Positions 1-11,666 of a stretch of DNA of 64,000 nt are shown here, piece after piece. Within the stretch, counting starts at the first letter, position 1. Every line of letters begins with the position of its first letter. Under the pieces are notes generated by a model, which was not told where the DNA came from, made no database searches, and saw nothing but the letters and a program-made list of their open reading frames with translations. The stretch is from Allantophomopsis cytisporea (Eukaryota; Ascomycota; Leotiomycetes; Phacidiales; Phacidiaceae): NCBI GenBank assembly GCA_024752435.1, contig CP103028.1:186001-250000 (forward strand), read 5' to 3'. The position numbers and the translations under genes are program-made.

Positions 1-1475
1 TGGATCTGCAGACGAACTTTGTCTGTATAGTTCTGGTACGGCAATGGTGTGACAATACTTGAGGGTACGTCACTGGTACTGTGATAACGAAGACGGAGAT
101 GAGGAGCTAGCTTTGATGATCCAGCAGAGCAGAGCATCACGATCCCCAGGTCAATATGTTGGTCTTGCGTTAAGTAAAGTGACACACCAGCCTCTTCCTC
201 AAGCATCTTCGGAGCATAGCTGATATCCACGCTATATGTAAAGAGTGTATCAACCTGACGACGAGCCAAGAAAGTAGGCCCTGAAGTGATATTGAGTAAG
301 GAAGACCCCGTGAGATTTAATAGAGAAGGAATAAGCTGTAGTGTGCCTGGATGTTCGGGCGGAGACACCGTATATGCATGATCTTCTGGGAAACGTATAT
401 GTACAAAATGTGAAGGAACTGCGGAACCTGGTTCAAGGTCAACGATATCCGGAGCATCGATGAAGGCACCAGAACCAGGGACGTCGAAGGTCTCTGGAGG
501 CAGCGGTCCGTCCATTTCACCTCTTACTGGTGTCAGAGTAGGCCATTGTTCCGTTGGCCAAGATACGGGGAAAAGCACAGTTTCGCGACCCATGGGATAG
601 GTGATGTATCCGGGCCCTGAGCGTGTTGACAGAGCGACACCCCACCAAGAACCTTTTGCATCCTGGAAGAGATCGACATGGCCAACGGTTTGAAAGTATT
701 CAGTTGTGTTTGCGTTGGTCAGAATGGGATTTCCTTCGTAATTTACATATGGACCGAGAGCGTCCTTGGATCTTGCAATGACTTCCTGATGATTCAGCCC
801 TGTGCCTCCTTGTGCGATCATAAGGTAGTAATAGCCATCTTTCTGATATAAATGAGGTCCTTCAGGGCTGATAGCACCTGTACCGTTATATGGGGTGCTG
901 ACGTTCCCTATATTCCCATCAATGGGGTTGACAAGAGCAAGCTCAATATATTGCTTATCAGATATGAGGTCAAGATTTGATCCTGTTATATAAGAAGCAT
1001 TCCGATTATCCCACAAGAGACTCGGATCAATTCCCTGGAACGAGCTTTCGATGGGATAGCTCCATGCTGTTTCGTTGTAAGGATCTGTGGTTTCAAAGAT
1101 CAAGGTTTGAGTAATGTGGCCTGGCAGAACACAAGCTGTAATGAGGTAAAATGTACCATTATGATAACGAATTGTAGGTGCAAATATTCCATACTGTGAG
1201 TCTGTAATCGTTCCAAAGGCGGAAAATTGTTTGGGGTCATTGAAAGCATTGCTGACGAGCTTCCAATGGATCAGGTCTTTGCTAGCATGAATGGGAACCC
1301 CAGGGAATAAAGTGAAGCTTGATGAAGCGCAAAAGAAGGTATTATCAAATTCTGGAACGAAAATACAACTCGGATCAGGATGGAAGCCAGGAAGAATAGG
1401 GTTGTTATACAGTTTGCTATATGCTGTGCCATACAGGGCCAGGAGAGTGAGAAGAAATTCTGCTGAATACCCCAT
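1..1475 (-). CDS. Secreted GH43 beta-xylosidase / arabinofuranosidase, 3' end outside window
   Basis: Glycoside hydrolase family 43 enzyme, expected to cleave xylose or arabinose residues from plant hemicellulose outside the cell. The frame is open for 491 codons from the ATG at 1475 to the window edge, so the C-terminus is missing. A signal peptide (about residues 1-20) precedes the mature start KLYNNPILPG. The three GH43 carboxylates are visible: base Asp34 in FHPDPS, pKa-modulating Asp150 in GIDPSLLWD, and acid Glu205 in SPEGPHLY. After about residue 320 the sequence changes to a beta-rich stretch that fits the GH43 C2 (DUF1349-like) beta-sandwich common in xylosidases of this type. No intron is needed in the visible part. 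Family assignment is firm; xylosidase against arabinofuranosidase cannot be settled from sequence alone. Confidence 0.9.
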   Translation of the reverse strand, partial: MGYSAEFLLTLLALYGTAYSKLYNNPILPGFHPDPSCIFVPEFDNTFFCASSSFTLFPGVPIHASKDLIHWKLVSNAFNDPKQFSAFGTITDSQYGIFAPTIRYHNGTFYLITACVLPGHITQTLIFETTDPYNETAWSYPIESSFQGIDPSLLWDNRNASYITGSNLDLISDKQYIELALVNPIDGNIGNVSTPYNGTGAISPEGPHLYQKDGYYYLMIAQGGTGLNHQEVIARSKDALGPYVNYEGNPILTNANTTEYFQTVGHVDLFQDAKGSWWGVALSTRSGPGYITYPMGRETVLFPVSWPTEQWPTLTPVRGEMDGPLPPETFDVPGSGAFIDAPDIVDLEPGSAVPSHFVHIRFPEDHAYTVSPPEHPGTLQLIPSLLNLTGSSLLNITSGPTFLARRQVDTLFTYSVDISYAPKMLEEEAGVSLYLTQDQHIDLGIVMLCSAGSSKLAPHLRLRYHSTSDVPSSIVTPLPYQNYTDKVRLQI

Positions 1476-2199
1476 GACGAATAATGAATGGTTACGACAA
1501 CGATTATACCCTTTCTCTTGGAGGAGCAAAAACGATGGTATGTTTTCCTTCCCCCCAGCCTTTCCCACTCAATTCGAATTATATACATGTTTGTAACACA
1601 GTTTTCTATCAAGTTTGTCGGACCTTCGGACTTTGCCAAGGTGCTGAGTGTCGTCTTTTTGCCTCCACGTTCTTCTCCGCATTTGCTCCGGATCGCCACC
1701 TGCCCCATGAGACACTAGACAGGGCCCGTTCCAACGTGATATTAGGTACTTTAATCCTCACAAAAGCAGAAAGCTTATCACCAGAGCCTCATAACAATAA
1801 TAAACCTCACTACAAATCAGTTCTAAATACAAAGACAATAAAGATCAAGGCACTATATTTATTTATATGGTAATCCCTACTATGTATACTTTTGATACAC
1901 TTACGTTGATATGGTAAGTTGCCAATATTAAGAAACGCGAAAGTAAGGTGAGCTTAAAGCTTTTCAATACACGAAATACAAGTGCCTCGGCCAAAGTCGC
2001 GATAGTAGTTATACTTTAGCAATTGCTAAAGTCACTATATTTATAGCTCCTAAAATGTATCTTATACCTAAGGCTATGAGGCAGTAAAACACGACGCGTT
2101 TGTTTTAACTTCGATTTCTTCTACGATGCCCTTCTTCCAAGTTTATCCTTTCAACTATTTCTCTTCTGTATCAATAATTTTCCAAATTTATCACGCGAC
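1476..2199. other. Divergent intergenic region, GH43 / F-box
   Basis: Shared upstream region of the leftward GH43 gene and the rightward F-box pseudogene. It becomes AT-rich after 1780. The reading frames inside it have no protein-like composition. No RNA gene was seen. Confidence 0.6.
1579..1585 (-). promoter_or_regulatory. Possible TATA box of the GH43 gene
   Basis: TATATAA on the minus strand about 105 bp upstream of the GH43 ATG. Position and motif fit a core promoter, but TA-rich words are frequent here. Confidence 0.35.
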
Positions 2200-3617
2200 A
2201 TGAGCCAAAGTCTTCCGTTCGAGATTTTTAGTAGAATCTGTAGCTTCATTCCCCGGGGTGACTTGAGAAATGTTCGACTGGTTTCCCATTTATGGGATGA
2301 TGTTGCTCACCCATTTCTTTTTGCGGCTGTTTGCTTAAGGATCCATCTTGAAAGTTTTGAGCGACTTTCGGATACTATACGACATGACAAATTTGGTAAG
2401 CATGTAAAGACGATTAGCTATGATGGGAGGTCCGTGGATGGTAGTGCGGCAAGACAAGGCTTCACAAAATGGGTCCGATATAGCGCTGGAGCTGGGTTGA
2501 CCCTAGCTAAGGAAGAACTCATTTCGCAACTTAGTGAGCAGGAGCTCGAGGAATACTACTTCAACTATTGTTGCTACTTGTTCAACCAAGAGCATATCTT
2601 AAGACGGAACAATGAGAAGGAAATGCTATTGGGCATGCTCCGGAATCTCCCAAGTCTCTCTACTATCGAATATAGTGTCCCCACAAGGACTATATGGATA
2701 TCAGTACAGCCGCCCCGCCGTTGAGCTCTCTTAGGCCTGTAGCGCAACACATATTGACAGAACCTGACCACTACTCTGGATATCGGGAATCGCAAGGTCA
2801 CTTCTGGACCTTGCTACAATCGGTATATCTCCCGGGTCGTGGGCGCCAGCTAAGGACTATACGGGGCTCTGATCTCGATCTCGAACGGTGGAACACTGTT
2901 GGTGCCAGATGCGTTGACGACTGCCACCAAGCTTTACCAGCCTTACAACATCTTTCCCTCGAGTTTCGACTGGCCCAGCATCGCGATGGAGAAACTCCTG
3001 TACTCGCCAACATTTTAGCCCGTATGCCTCTTCTCAAATCACTTCACCTCTCCTTTGAAGGGCTCTCATGGGACAATCCCTCTGCCGTTATCCACCTCGC
3101 GCAAATCATCGACCAGACGGTAGAATGGAAGCATCTTTGAGAGCTTTCGTTGGAAGCGATCGTTACAACCGAGGAGTTCCTACGGAGCCTCCTGCAAAGA
3201 CATGCTCGTTCGCTCCGCTCTCTTGAACTATCCAATATCACCCTAGAGGCAGAAATCATCTTGGGCCAAGAGAAGCGCGGTTCCTGGGTCCGGCTCATCC
3301 AATTCCTGAGCCAGAGCCTGTTTCTCGATCATGTAAGATTTAATGGTTGCCTTTCTAACTCATGGAATGAAGCGTGGGTGGCCCAGGATCCAAATGAAGC
3401 GGGATACTTCGGTACTACTATAGCGTCATATTCTAATGAATGCTTGAAGTATCGAATCGAGCGATTTGTTACATGCAGTGACGTATGCCCGTTTGTAGAG
3501 AGCGAGAAGGGACTCAATGGGGCCAGAAGTTCTGACGATGACTATGGTTATTATAGCCTACCTTGGAAGTTTGATGAGGATAGCTCTTGGAGCTTTGAGC
3601 CCCGCTTGTTAGTATAG
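2200..3617 (+). pseudogene. F-box / leucine-rich protein gene with a frameshift and an in-frame stop
   Basis: F-box proteins are substrate adaptors of SCF ubiquitin ligases. Residues 4-40 from the ATG at 2200 match an N-terminal F-box (LPFEIFSRICSFIP, then RLVSHLWDDVAHPFLF). The frame ends at a stop near 2722, but protein-like sequence continues in the frame of 2694-3140 (leucine-rich spacing, e.g. LPALQHLSLEFRLA, MPLLKSLHLSFEGLS). A single-base loss between about 2676 and 2722 would explain the jump. That second frame is interrupted by TGA at 3138-3140 within KHL-stop-ELSLEA and then continues in the same frame to 3617. An arginine codon CGA at the stop would restore the leucine-rich repeat, so a C-to-T change is likely. 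A small intron could explain the first break but not simply the TGA. It is probably a pseudogene; assembly error is the alternative for the frameshift. Confidence 0.65.
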
Positions 3618-3821
3618 CTGAGATATGTGGCCTTAATCTTCAAGTGTGCTTTCAAGAGCCCCTGTCTACGTGTTTGAGGACTATACCTTGTCATCACTTG
3701 ATACTAAGGTGCCCTAGATACATAGATATAATTAATATTAAAATTTGGGAAGTCAGTTAATCCATCCTACTAATATTTGCCCTCATTCTATCTATCTGTT
3801 TTACGTCTCTTATAACCACCA

Positions 3822-5545
3822 ATGTCTGTTGACCTAGTCACATCTGCTACGTTTGCTTCCCTCCTAAGGTTTTGCTTGTTGATAAATATCAGGCTTCTGT
3901 CAATCGAGATGTTGGCGTCTAGTTTTGACAAGGTAGCGGTTAGAGGATCACGTCTCGTTATAAATCTATTTACAAGTTTCTTTACATGTCTCATTACAAG
4001 GCTGTGTAGCAACCGGCTGTTGATAGCATTGACTCTACCTCAATTGGTTGTAGCTCAGGCATCAGTCTCTGGCCTTACCAGGTATCTCAGCGGTCTCGCC
4101 AGCGTCGAAGTCGTATGCTACTGTGCCATCTCCTTTGAAAAGGGTAACCTATCTCACCGAAAATGAAAATAATTAATAGAGGTCTGCTTTTGAGTTAGCC
4201 ATACCTTTTGTCACGAAAGAGGAACTGCTCACGAAGGCCACGGTAGCATTTGCTGATATTCCCGCTGAGACTAAGGAGGGTGTTGAAATACCAACTGATC
4301 TCGGATGTGAAATACACTGGCTGGCTGCGATGGGGGCGTTCTGCCAAGTCGTTGAGCAGTTGCCAGGTGGCCATGATCTGCTAGAGGCCTGTTCTGCTGC
4401 AAAAGGTGATAGAAAAACCCTACGTCAGCATTATCAATCTCTACAAGACCATGTTGCAGGAAAAACAAACGACATCGAGTTACTTGACATTGGAAGTAAG
4501 CCTATGACCGAGCTCGAGAAGCTGTATGTGCGAGCCGATACTTGAGAAGGAGGCGGCCGTCTTGTCTACGTGAATTGCAACATCTTTCTCCAGATCACTG
4601 GTCACTGTGTTGGCTTCACATACGGGCAGTTGATGGCGGTAGCTCACTAAAACCTCAAAAAAGCTCGGTGGGCGGATAACCTTTTTATTTACTTTCGAGA
4701 AGAGCTAGGGGCGATGGCAACAGAAGACCACCTCATACAGGGTATCGAAGAGACACTCGCTGTCTGTGTTTTTCACCAAAGGGATTGTGATCTCCGTGTA
4801 TGGGGTCATCGCTTCGGAGATTCAATGGCCTCAATCGTATCTGGGTGTGTGCTTCATCGCCGTACTCGCCTCTCTTGGCTCGACATGCGGCACATGGGTT
4901 ACTGTAGCAGCGGCGGCGGTTGCAGACCCAAAACCAGTGGCTGGTCTTATTTCTGCGGTTTGGGTATATCCCATTGGGCGATAGTCTCATATGGAAGCAA
5001 GATCACGGCCCATCCACGGTTCTGGCATCGTATGTCTGAAGAAGTCGTCTACTTGGACCAGCATAAAGATGTGAATTAAGACATTGTGTGGCAACTTATT
5101 GCAGGATGCACCTCATTTCTTATTCTTATCTTTAAATATCCCCTTCGAAGAGCCTTAGGCTTTGACGTCTTCCAAGCGCCGCAATTATGGCTTTTCTGGG
5201 TGGGTGTTGCGACGTCTGTACTCGCGTTTGGGATTTCTATCCCAATCCCTGCCTGGGCTTGGAAATACAACGGTAGGTGGAGTTTCCTGCCTGGGCTTGT
5301 GCTAATCTTGATACAAGCTGTTGCATTGGGGTTGCGGCTGTAGTGGAGATCCGAGCCCAATTTTGACAGAGTATTAAGCTTTTTGGATTGCGGATCTGAT
5401 TACAGGGACAGTCAGCGTGGGAGGGAGTCTCTTCTCTGTGCATCCGGGCGAGTTGGTAGAGTATCCTATGATGGGATTCCTATGGCCAGATGTATGGCTA
5501 CTTGCTATTGCATCTACATGTGCTGGTGTTCCCAGATACCTCTAA
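3822..5545 (+). pseudogene. Scrambled relic of a multi-pass membrane protein gene
   Basis: Successive plus-strand frames give protein-like pieces that never join cleanly. 3822-4166 is hydrophobic and contains SSFDKVAVRGSRLVINLF, resembling a motif I associate with large uncharacterised fungal membrane proteins. 4201-4545 gives a soluble-looking segment (CEIHWLAAMGAFCQVVEQL). About 4700-4984 gives helices (VISVYGVIASEI, YLGVCFIAVLASLG). 5086-5343 gives three more probable helices (LWLFWVGVATSVLAFGISI). 5387-5545 ends with WPDVWLLAIASTCAGVPRYL. Stops separate all the pieces and the frame changes several times. Decay of one gene is the simplest reading. A heavily spliced live gene is possible but I could not build one. 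Function is unknown. Confidence 0.45.
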
Positions 5546-7410
5546 GTAGACAAAGTCCCTTGGGCTTGACATGCTCTTTGTACGGCATCCTATTCAACTA
5601 CCTCAGCATTCTGCCGCGTCTGTTTTTCTAGTATCAATATAAAACTTGTTAGTTCACTATGTTGTTTCCCCTCAGCATATCCCTCAGAAGTAGAACAAAT
5701 CAAGCCCTTGCCATATCTTCAAACTCCGAAATTTAGTCATTCAGATCTGAAGGGTTTTCTTTATTTCTTTGTTTCTTTTCTTTTCTCTCTTTGGAAAAAA
5801 TTGTAAAATAGTGAACTTACATACCTTCAGGACCGCTAATATTTACTGAAGTACTCGGGAGTACGCTGAATAATATATTTAAAAAAAATCGGCTTCTAAG
5901 CTCGTAGGCGGATACCATGCATTGTGGCAACATGACTCCGGAAGTTGATGTCTAGTAATTCGTTCTTCAAACTTACGCAATAGGTGACCATATCAAATAT
6001 TATCATTCATCATAACTTCTAACATGTGCTCCTTCGACATGAAACATCATATCCAATATACAGCTGAATGTCTATGTCCTCTAATCATGAAGCAGACGCT
6101 TCCTTCCGATGAAATTCTATATCTCCGCAGTTGCTGTAGCCCCGCAGATCTTCAACAATCGTCTCTCAAATCTCTCAAAGCGGCATAGAATCAGATGCTC
6201 CTTCATGCTCTTATTTTGTTCATCCTCTTCTTCCCCTCTCTTACATTGGAGCTCGAGCTGAATATCTCTACATTCTCTCCAACGACTTCATTACAGTCAT
6301 TGTCGAAACATATAATTGACAAACTGAGATGTGTACCTCGTATGTATTGCGTCAAGATATTTTTCAAGTATGTTGTATTCTCAGCTTTATCAAACTTGCC
6401 GTGGTGACTAAGACTCCGAGTGCTATCATTGTTGAAAAAAATTGAAAAAATACTGCTTTCATCCCAAAATGTGACTTTGAAAACTTTGTCTCTCTTCCTT
6501 ACATTCCGATCTCCGAGGTCTGATACATAAGCTGCAGATAGAGTCGGACGTTACGTACTACCGAGCCTTGATCTTGTCCCTTTTTGCCATAAAGTTAATG
6601 TAGGTCTTTTATTCCAGTCATGCATAAACTATCGGCAATCTCCTTTAATGCGACCTCCCGACATGCGGCTCTCACTTTACTTTGCTTGGTATTTACTTCC
6701 TAGTATGTGATCTGACTAGAATTGTATACATGCATAAGACTCTGACGGGATCATATCGTTCCGGAGTTTACTGTTATCATTCTGATATAAGCACGCAGGC
6801 TTTGCGAGGGTTTAGTGGTAGTAATTGAGAAGTTGCCTGATTTTCTTATATTCGAGAAGACTAGATGAACGACCATATGTATTTTTCTACTTGATGATAG
6901 CTGGACACAGTAATTATTAAGTACGATAAAAGATGGAGGCAAGAATCAATAAATTCCAAAAAAAAAAAAACTCATCCATTTGACTAAACATGAAAATACG
7001 AGAGTGACAATTAGGTGTTCCAATTGAGATAAGACTAGAAGAGCTTACCCGATGGGCCGAAGAGCAATTCCTTTGATAAGGGTTTCTCTAGAAACAAGAC
7101 AGTGGGATTCCCGCAAAAGCGGAAAAGATCATCGGGAGGATCGCAGCAGGAATATTGGAGGAAAAAGGGGCCGCTGAGATCTGGGCAAAATCAGAGAATC
7201 CCGCTGTACTCCGTAAACATTGAGGTTGTCAATACGGATATCGAAGCTGCTATCAGGATAGTACGGCGGTGACATACAGCCGCGACATGCCCCGCATTGA
7301 CAAACTCTAAGTCTCCACCAGATAGATATTCAGGAACCTTGGTCAGACCCCAGGCAAATACGATGGAAATCAGACTAACATAGATTTCAAAGTGGGCTAC
7401 AGCTTGACAG

Positions 7411-7428
7411 ATGATGATGATGATGATA
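7411..7428. repeat. GAT trinucleotide microsatellite
   Basis: About six perfect GAT units in non-coding DNA. Confidence 0.85.
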
Positions 7429-8099
7429 GAAAGTGGAATGAGATCGACGTCAGCGCAGACGATTACTAGAACTTCGCTTAAATCAAACGGTTTGTAGATA
7501 TCATATGATTCAAATCAAAGAATCTATTAGTCCTGCTTACCACTTGTGAGTCACTAGAGTGAAAGCGATTTTGTGTTACCATCGTGATTGTGCTCTGGAT
7601 TATCTCCGCCTCAACTAATGTCAGCCAAATATTACAACGAAGAAAAAATCAATTCCTATCACCTCCATCTTCAAAGACATCGGGATGTCAGTGCACGTAC
7701 ATAATACGCACCATCTCTCCGGATTGCGGAGTGCCAAGGAAAGCCTAGTTGACCGCCGTTGAACTTGGCAACATGGTTACAATCTGCAAGTTTTGCTTAT
7801 CAGCAGAACCTCTCGACGTCGCCCCGCGCTGAACGTTTAGTTTTCAACGATGTCGGTGCAACCTGAGGTATTTGTTTGTGATATTTCCACGAATTGAGAA
7901 CTCAAAACACAAAATTGATACCGTATCTTAGCAATTTTCAACAGTCATCCTGGATTAGTTAAAGCGACTGGGCCGAGGCCAGATTAACAACTGGAAGGGC
8001 GCAATAAGAAGGGTATATGTGGGTAAGATGCGAGCAAGTTTGTAAACAATGATTACCTGTGTAACGATAAGCCTTCACTAATAATTGTAATTCCTTTTC

Positions 8100-8107
8100 T
8101 ATATAAT
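8100..8107 (+). promoter_or_regulatory. Possible TATA box of the L-amino-acid oxidase gene
   Basis: TATATAAT lies 73 bp upstream of the ATG at 8180 and is followed by a plausible pyrimidine-containing leader. Confidence 0.4.
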
Positions 8108-8179
8108 CAAAGAGTTCCTAAGGGTTCTTTTTGATCTTCAGTCCCAATTTTTGAATATTTTATTATCAACATTGTAGAT

Positions 8180-10299
8180 ATGGGTCGTAATTCCCTCTGC
8201 CTCGGTCTCTTGGCAGCTTTTTCCGCTTCGGTTGAAGGCTATTCCGTCCCTCAATCATCCGCTGTCAGTTTCTTAGGTCCATTCAGCGTTGAGTCAAGCG
8301 GAATCCACAACATCCACATCTCTTACAATGCTCCATTGGATGGCGACTTGTCGATTCACTTTGGAGATTGCGCTTCCAGTGCGGCCGATGACACCCATCA
8401 TCGGGTAGGAGCAACAGGTATCGGCAAGAGAGCAGTCACAAAGCGCAACCTCGAATGGGTTGACTCCCGGCCTGAAAGATTTGTTTGGTTGGTTCCATCA
8501 ACCGCTCCGGATCAGGGATGCTTGCATGCGTACCTGAATGGAAATGAGCTTGTAGGACGGTCGCAACCAATCAATGTTATGGCCAAGAGATCAAGACGTG
8601 CAATTCCTATCGCGGATTACGTTGATGCCGAGGGACCATGGTTTGATGGTGTTCAATATATCACCGACAAGGAGCCTGATGAGACCTTTGTTGCCAAAGC
8701 TAAGGGCTCTACTATTGGTATTCTTGGTGGTGGTATGAGTGGACTTATGAGTGCTGTACGTATACAATTTCCATATACTGAATGGTTAGCTGACTCTGTG
8801 TATAGCATATTCTTGATTCCGTTGGACTTACAAACTGGAAAATCCTTGAGGCTTCTAGCCGCATTGGTGGTCGTGTTCACACTTCTTATTTGAATGCCAC
8901 CAGGCCTGATCAGTATCAGTATCAAGAAATGGGTCCCATGAGATTCCCCGTCAGTATGACGGATAGTGATTCCAACACTACAATCCAGATAAACGATCAT
9001 AGACTTGTCTTCCAACTTGCTGCTAAGCTGAATGAGATGAATGGTAACGATTCGTCATATGCTGTCAACTTCATTCCTTGGATTCAGAGCGCAGCAAATG
9101 ACCCTGTTGATACTCCAGCACGGAGACCAGATGGCACTGTGCCAGGAAATGCAGAAGTTGCTGCCAATCCATCTTTAGCTGCTAACACCACATACTCCAA
9201 TGCTACAGCTGCCGCGGAGTACGAAGCAGCTTACGATGCGTGGCTTGGTGTTGATAACGATACAGTTCTGGCAGAGCTCGGTGCCAACATCTTCAAGGTC
9301 CACAAAGAGGCTGTTGATAAGGGAGTCTTTGATTACTCCGAGTCTGAGTACCTCAGATATAAGCTCGGTGCTAGCCTCAATATCACAGACGAAATTTCCG
9401 GATTTGGCCCCCAATATGACAGTTGGTTTTATGACGATCTTTACTTTATTGCCACTGAGTGGAGAACTATTGATCAAGGTTTGAGCAGACTGCCAGCAGC
9501 GTTTGGACCTCAAGTCCTCAACCGTACTGTATTCCAGACAGTCATTCAAGAGCTGGCCTACGACGAAACGACTGAGAAGGTCAAGGTCTCTTGGCGACCA
9601 GATAATCCATTCGATATGGTGCCAGAGTCCTTGGAGTTCGATTATGTTATCACCGCTGTTCCTTTCTCCAAAGTGAGAGCCTGGCGCCTTCCAGAATACT
9701 CGTCGCTTTTGTCAAGAGCTATTCAAAATCTCAACTATGAGCAATCTTGCAAGGTAGCTTTGCATTATGAGACCCGCTTCTGGGAGCATCTGGAGTACCC
9801 AATCATCGGCGGTTGTGGTAGCACGGATATCCCTCTCGTCAGCTCCATCTGCTATCCTTCATACAAAATCAACTCAACTGGTCCAGGTGTCATCCTCGGA
9901 TCCTACTCTTCTGGAGTTAGCGCCCGTACCCTTGGCTCCATGACGGAACTTGATCACGTTGCCCACATTCAACGTGCTATGATCGAAGTGCATGGTGAGG
10001 TTGCGCAGGAGCAGTTCACTGGCGCCTATGACCGTATCTGCTGGGAGAATAATGAATTCCAAGCTGGTGCCTGGTGCTCCCCATTGAGCGGTCAACAGGC
10101 TTTGTATATTCCAGCCTACTTCAAGACCGAGAAGCACACCGTCTTTGTCGGTGAACACACAAGTTACACTCACGCGTGGATTTGGTCTGCTCTTGAGAGT
10201 GCTGTGAGAGGTACCACTCAGCTGTTGCTGGAGATGGGATTGGTAGACGAGGCAAAACAGGTGACTCAGGAGTGGATGGCCAGATGGATCTCTGTTTAA
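8180..10299 (+). CDS. Secreted L-amino-acid oxidase (flavin amine oxidase family)
   Basis: FAD enzyme predicted to oxidise L-amino acids to keto acids, releasing ammonia and hydrogen peroxide outside the cell. Exons are 8180-8755 and 8806-10299, with a 50-bp intron (GTACGT...TATAG) at phase 0; 689 residues. An N-terminal signal peptide (about 1-20, MGRNSLCLGLLAAF...) is followed by a roughly 150-residue propeptide-like domain. The FAD dinucleotide fold comes next: ILGGGMSGLMSA around residues 180-192, then ASSRIGGRVHT just after the intron. The intron removal makes these two motifs contiguous, which supports the model. The C-terminal FAD segment is visible as GEHTSYTHAWIWSALESAVRG. The start is an ATG with a good leader. 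Substrate range cannot be told from sequence; a related amine or phenylalanine oxidase is the alternative. Confidence 0.9.
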
Positions 10300-11666
10300 G
10301 TCTTCACTTCATGGACTACACCGAAGATCTTTTTGACGGATTGATGAACTTGCATGAAATAGATGGATAATGTTTAAGGGCAGAAGAGTCGTGATTTGTA
10401 GACGTATGGCTTTTTGCGCAGTAATATCAGACTAACTTACATATCTGTCAAAGCATATTTATATAAATAAAATATTCTTAGATATATAGGATCGTATTCC
10501 TTCAATAATCCTCAGCCGTGAGTCGTTACATTAGTCCCACAAAGCAGTCTGTAGTTCGGGTGGAAATAATTCGTCGACTTTAAAAGACAAAGAAGGTTCA
10601 TCGTGGATATTGTTCCTCAGAGCATGAGTCATGTGATGAGAACCTGAGCTAAGAGAGCCGCTTGAGTTTATGGAAGTCTCTTCCGTGCAGATTGGGTCGA
10701 CGACTTTCGCTATTTGAGTGATTAGAGGAGATGCCGAGACGTCGGATTTCTAGAACTTGTGAGATGGCGCGAAATTGTTGATAGAGATATGATTAGGATG
10801 CATTGTTGGCGATTTTAAGCGCGAGACTTGAATTGTTGTTCTGATGTAGCGTTTGACTGTGGGTTGAGGGGGCTGATAAGTACTTGCACATATGAAGCAT
10901 ATGATGACAGAGGTTACCTACAAGCTATTGATTTATTTGAGTAATTAGTTGATTACATGATCAGATTATTTGCCAGGTTACATATACACGGAAATAACGT
11001 TAGGACGATTCTCAACTAATCTTATATGGTGCAATACCTATTTGCATCGTAAGAGTCTGCGAGTTATCTCTCATTGGCAGTCACATGCTGTACGAGCCTT
11101 TGCAGACCCCCTTTATTCATTACAGTAACATTATAGGAATCTAGTGTAGGTAGTGTCCCAAAGCCCACTCCCTCTTAGTACATGAGTGGCTTACCGCTTA
11201 CCTCATCTATCGCCTTTAGAACCGAGTGCTCGGCTGTAAGGCTCATAGTCCTATCCCGTGCCTCCTCGACATAACTCTACTCAACCTCATACAGAAGAAC
11301 TATGTGATATATATAACACCTCCAATCCACAATGATGTTCCACTTGATTGTTGTAATACTCTATCCACATTTGAGCTTTTGTATCCACGATACAAACCTC
11401 AGCTATCGCAGGCTCTCCATTGGTTGCGCTTCACATTGACAGAACTGTTTTTATTTATTGTAGTGCTAGGAATTACCAACCGTTTCCTGGTGACGGTCAA
11501 ACCTACTTGAGTAGCTCTCGATCAACAGAAGGGAGTGTGGAGAACCCACAAATCGCCTTGATCTGCTTAATTCGGCCTCAAGTATTCCCGCTCTTGCACA
11601 CCTTGTGTTGTGGTCTCCGCTTGATACTGGATCAACTCTCCTAATCATTTTTGAAACTCGCAAAAC
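10300..11666. other. Intergenic region, amino-acid oxidase to AIFM2-like gene
   Basis: The first 200 bases are probably the oxidase 3' UTR. The rest is AT-rich and becomes more CT-rich close to the next ATG. The short frames at 11226-11660 look non-coding, and the 11400-11660 part is more likely 5' UTR or promoter. Confidence 0.55.

Larger units (their letters stand above)
5546..8179. other. AT-rich intergenic region
   Basis: No convincing gene. It holds A and T runs (for example 5876-5890 and 6957-6971), a GAT trinucleotide run at 7411-7428, and short non-coding-like open frames. The last few hundred bases are the promoter and 5' UTR of the amino-acid oxidase. Confidence 0.55.

Noticed and set aside
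7020..7240. Arg/Lys-rich frame resembling a transposon-derived protein
   Set aside because: Short, broken by stops, and no second feature such as terminal repeats supports it.
11226..11660. Plus-strand frames upstream of the AIFM2-like gene
   Set aside because: No domain; the position fits leader/promoter of the downstream gene.
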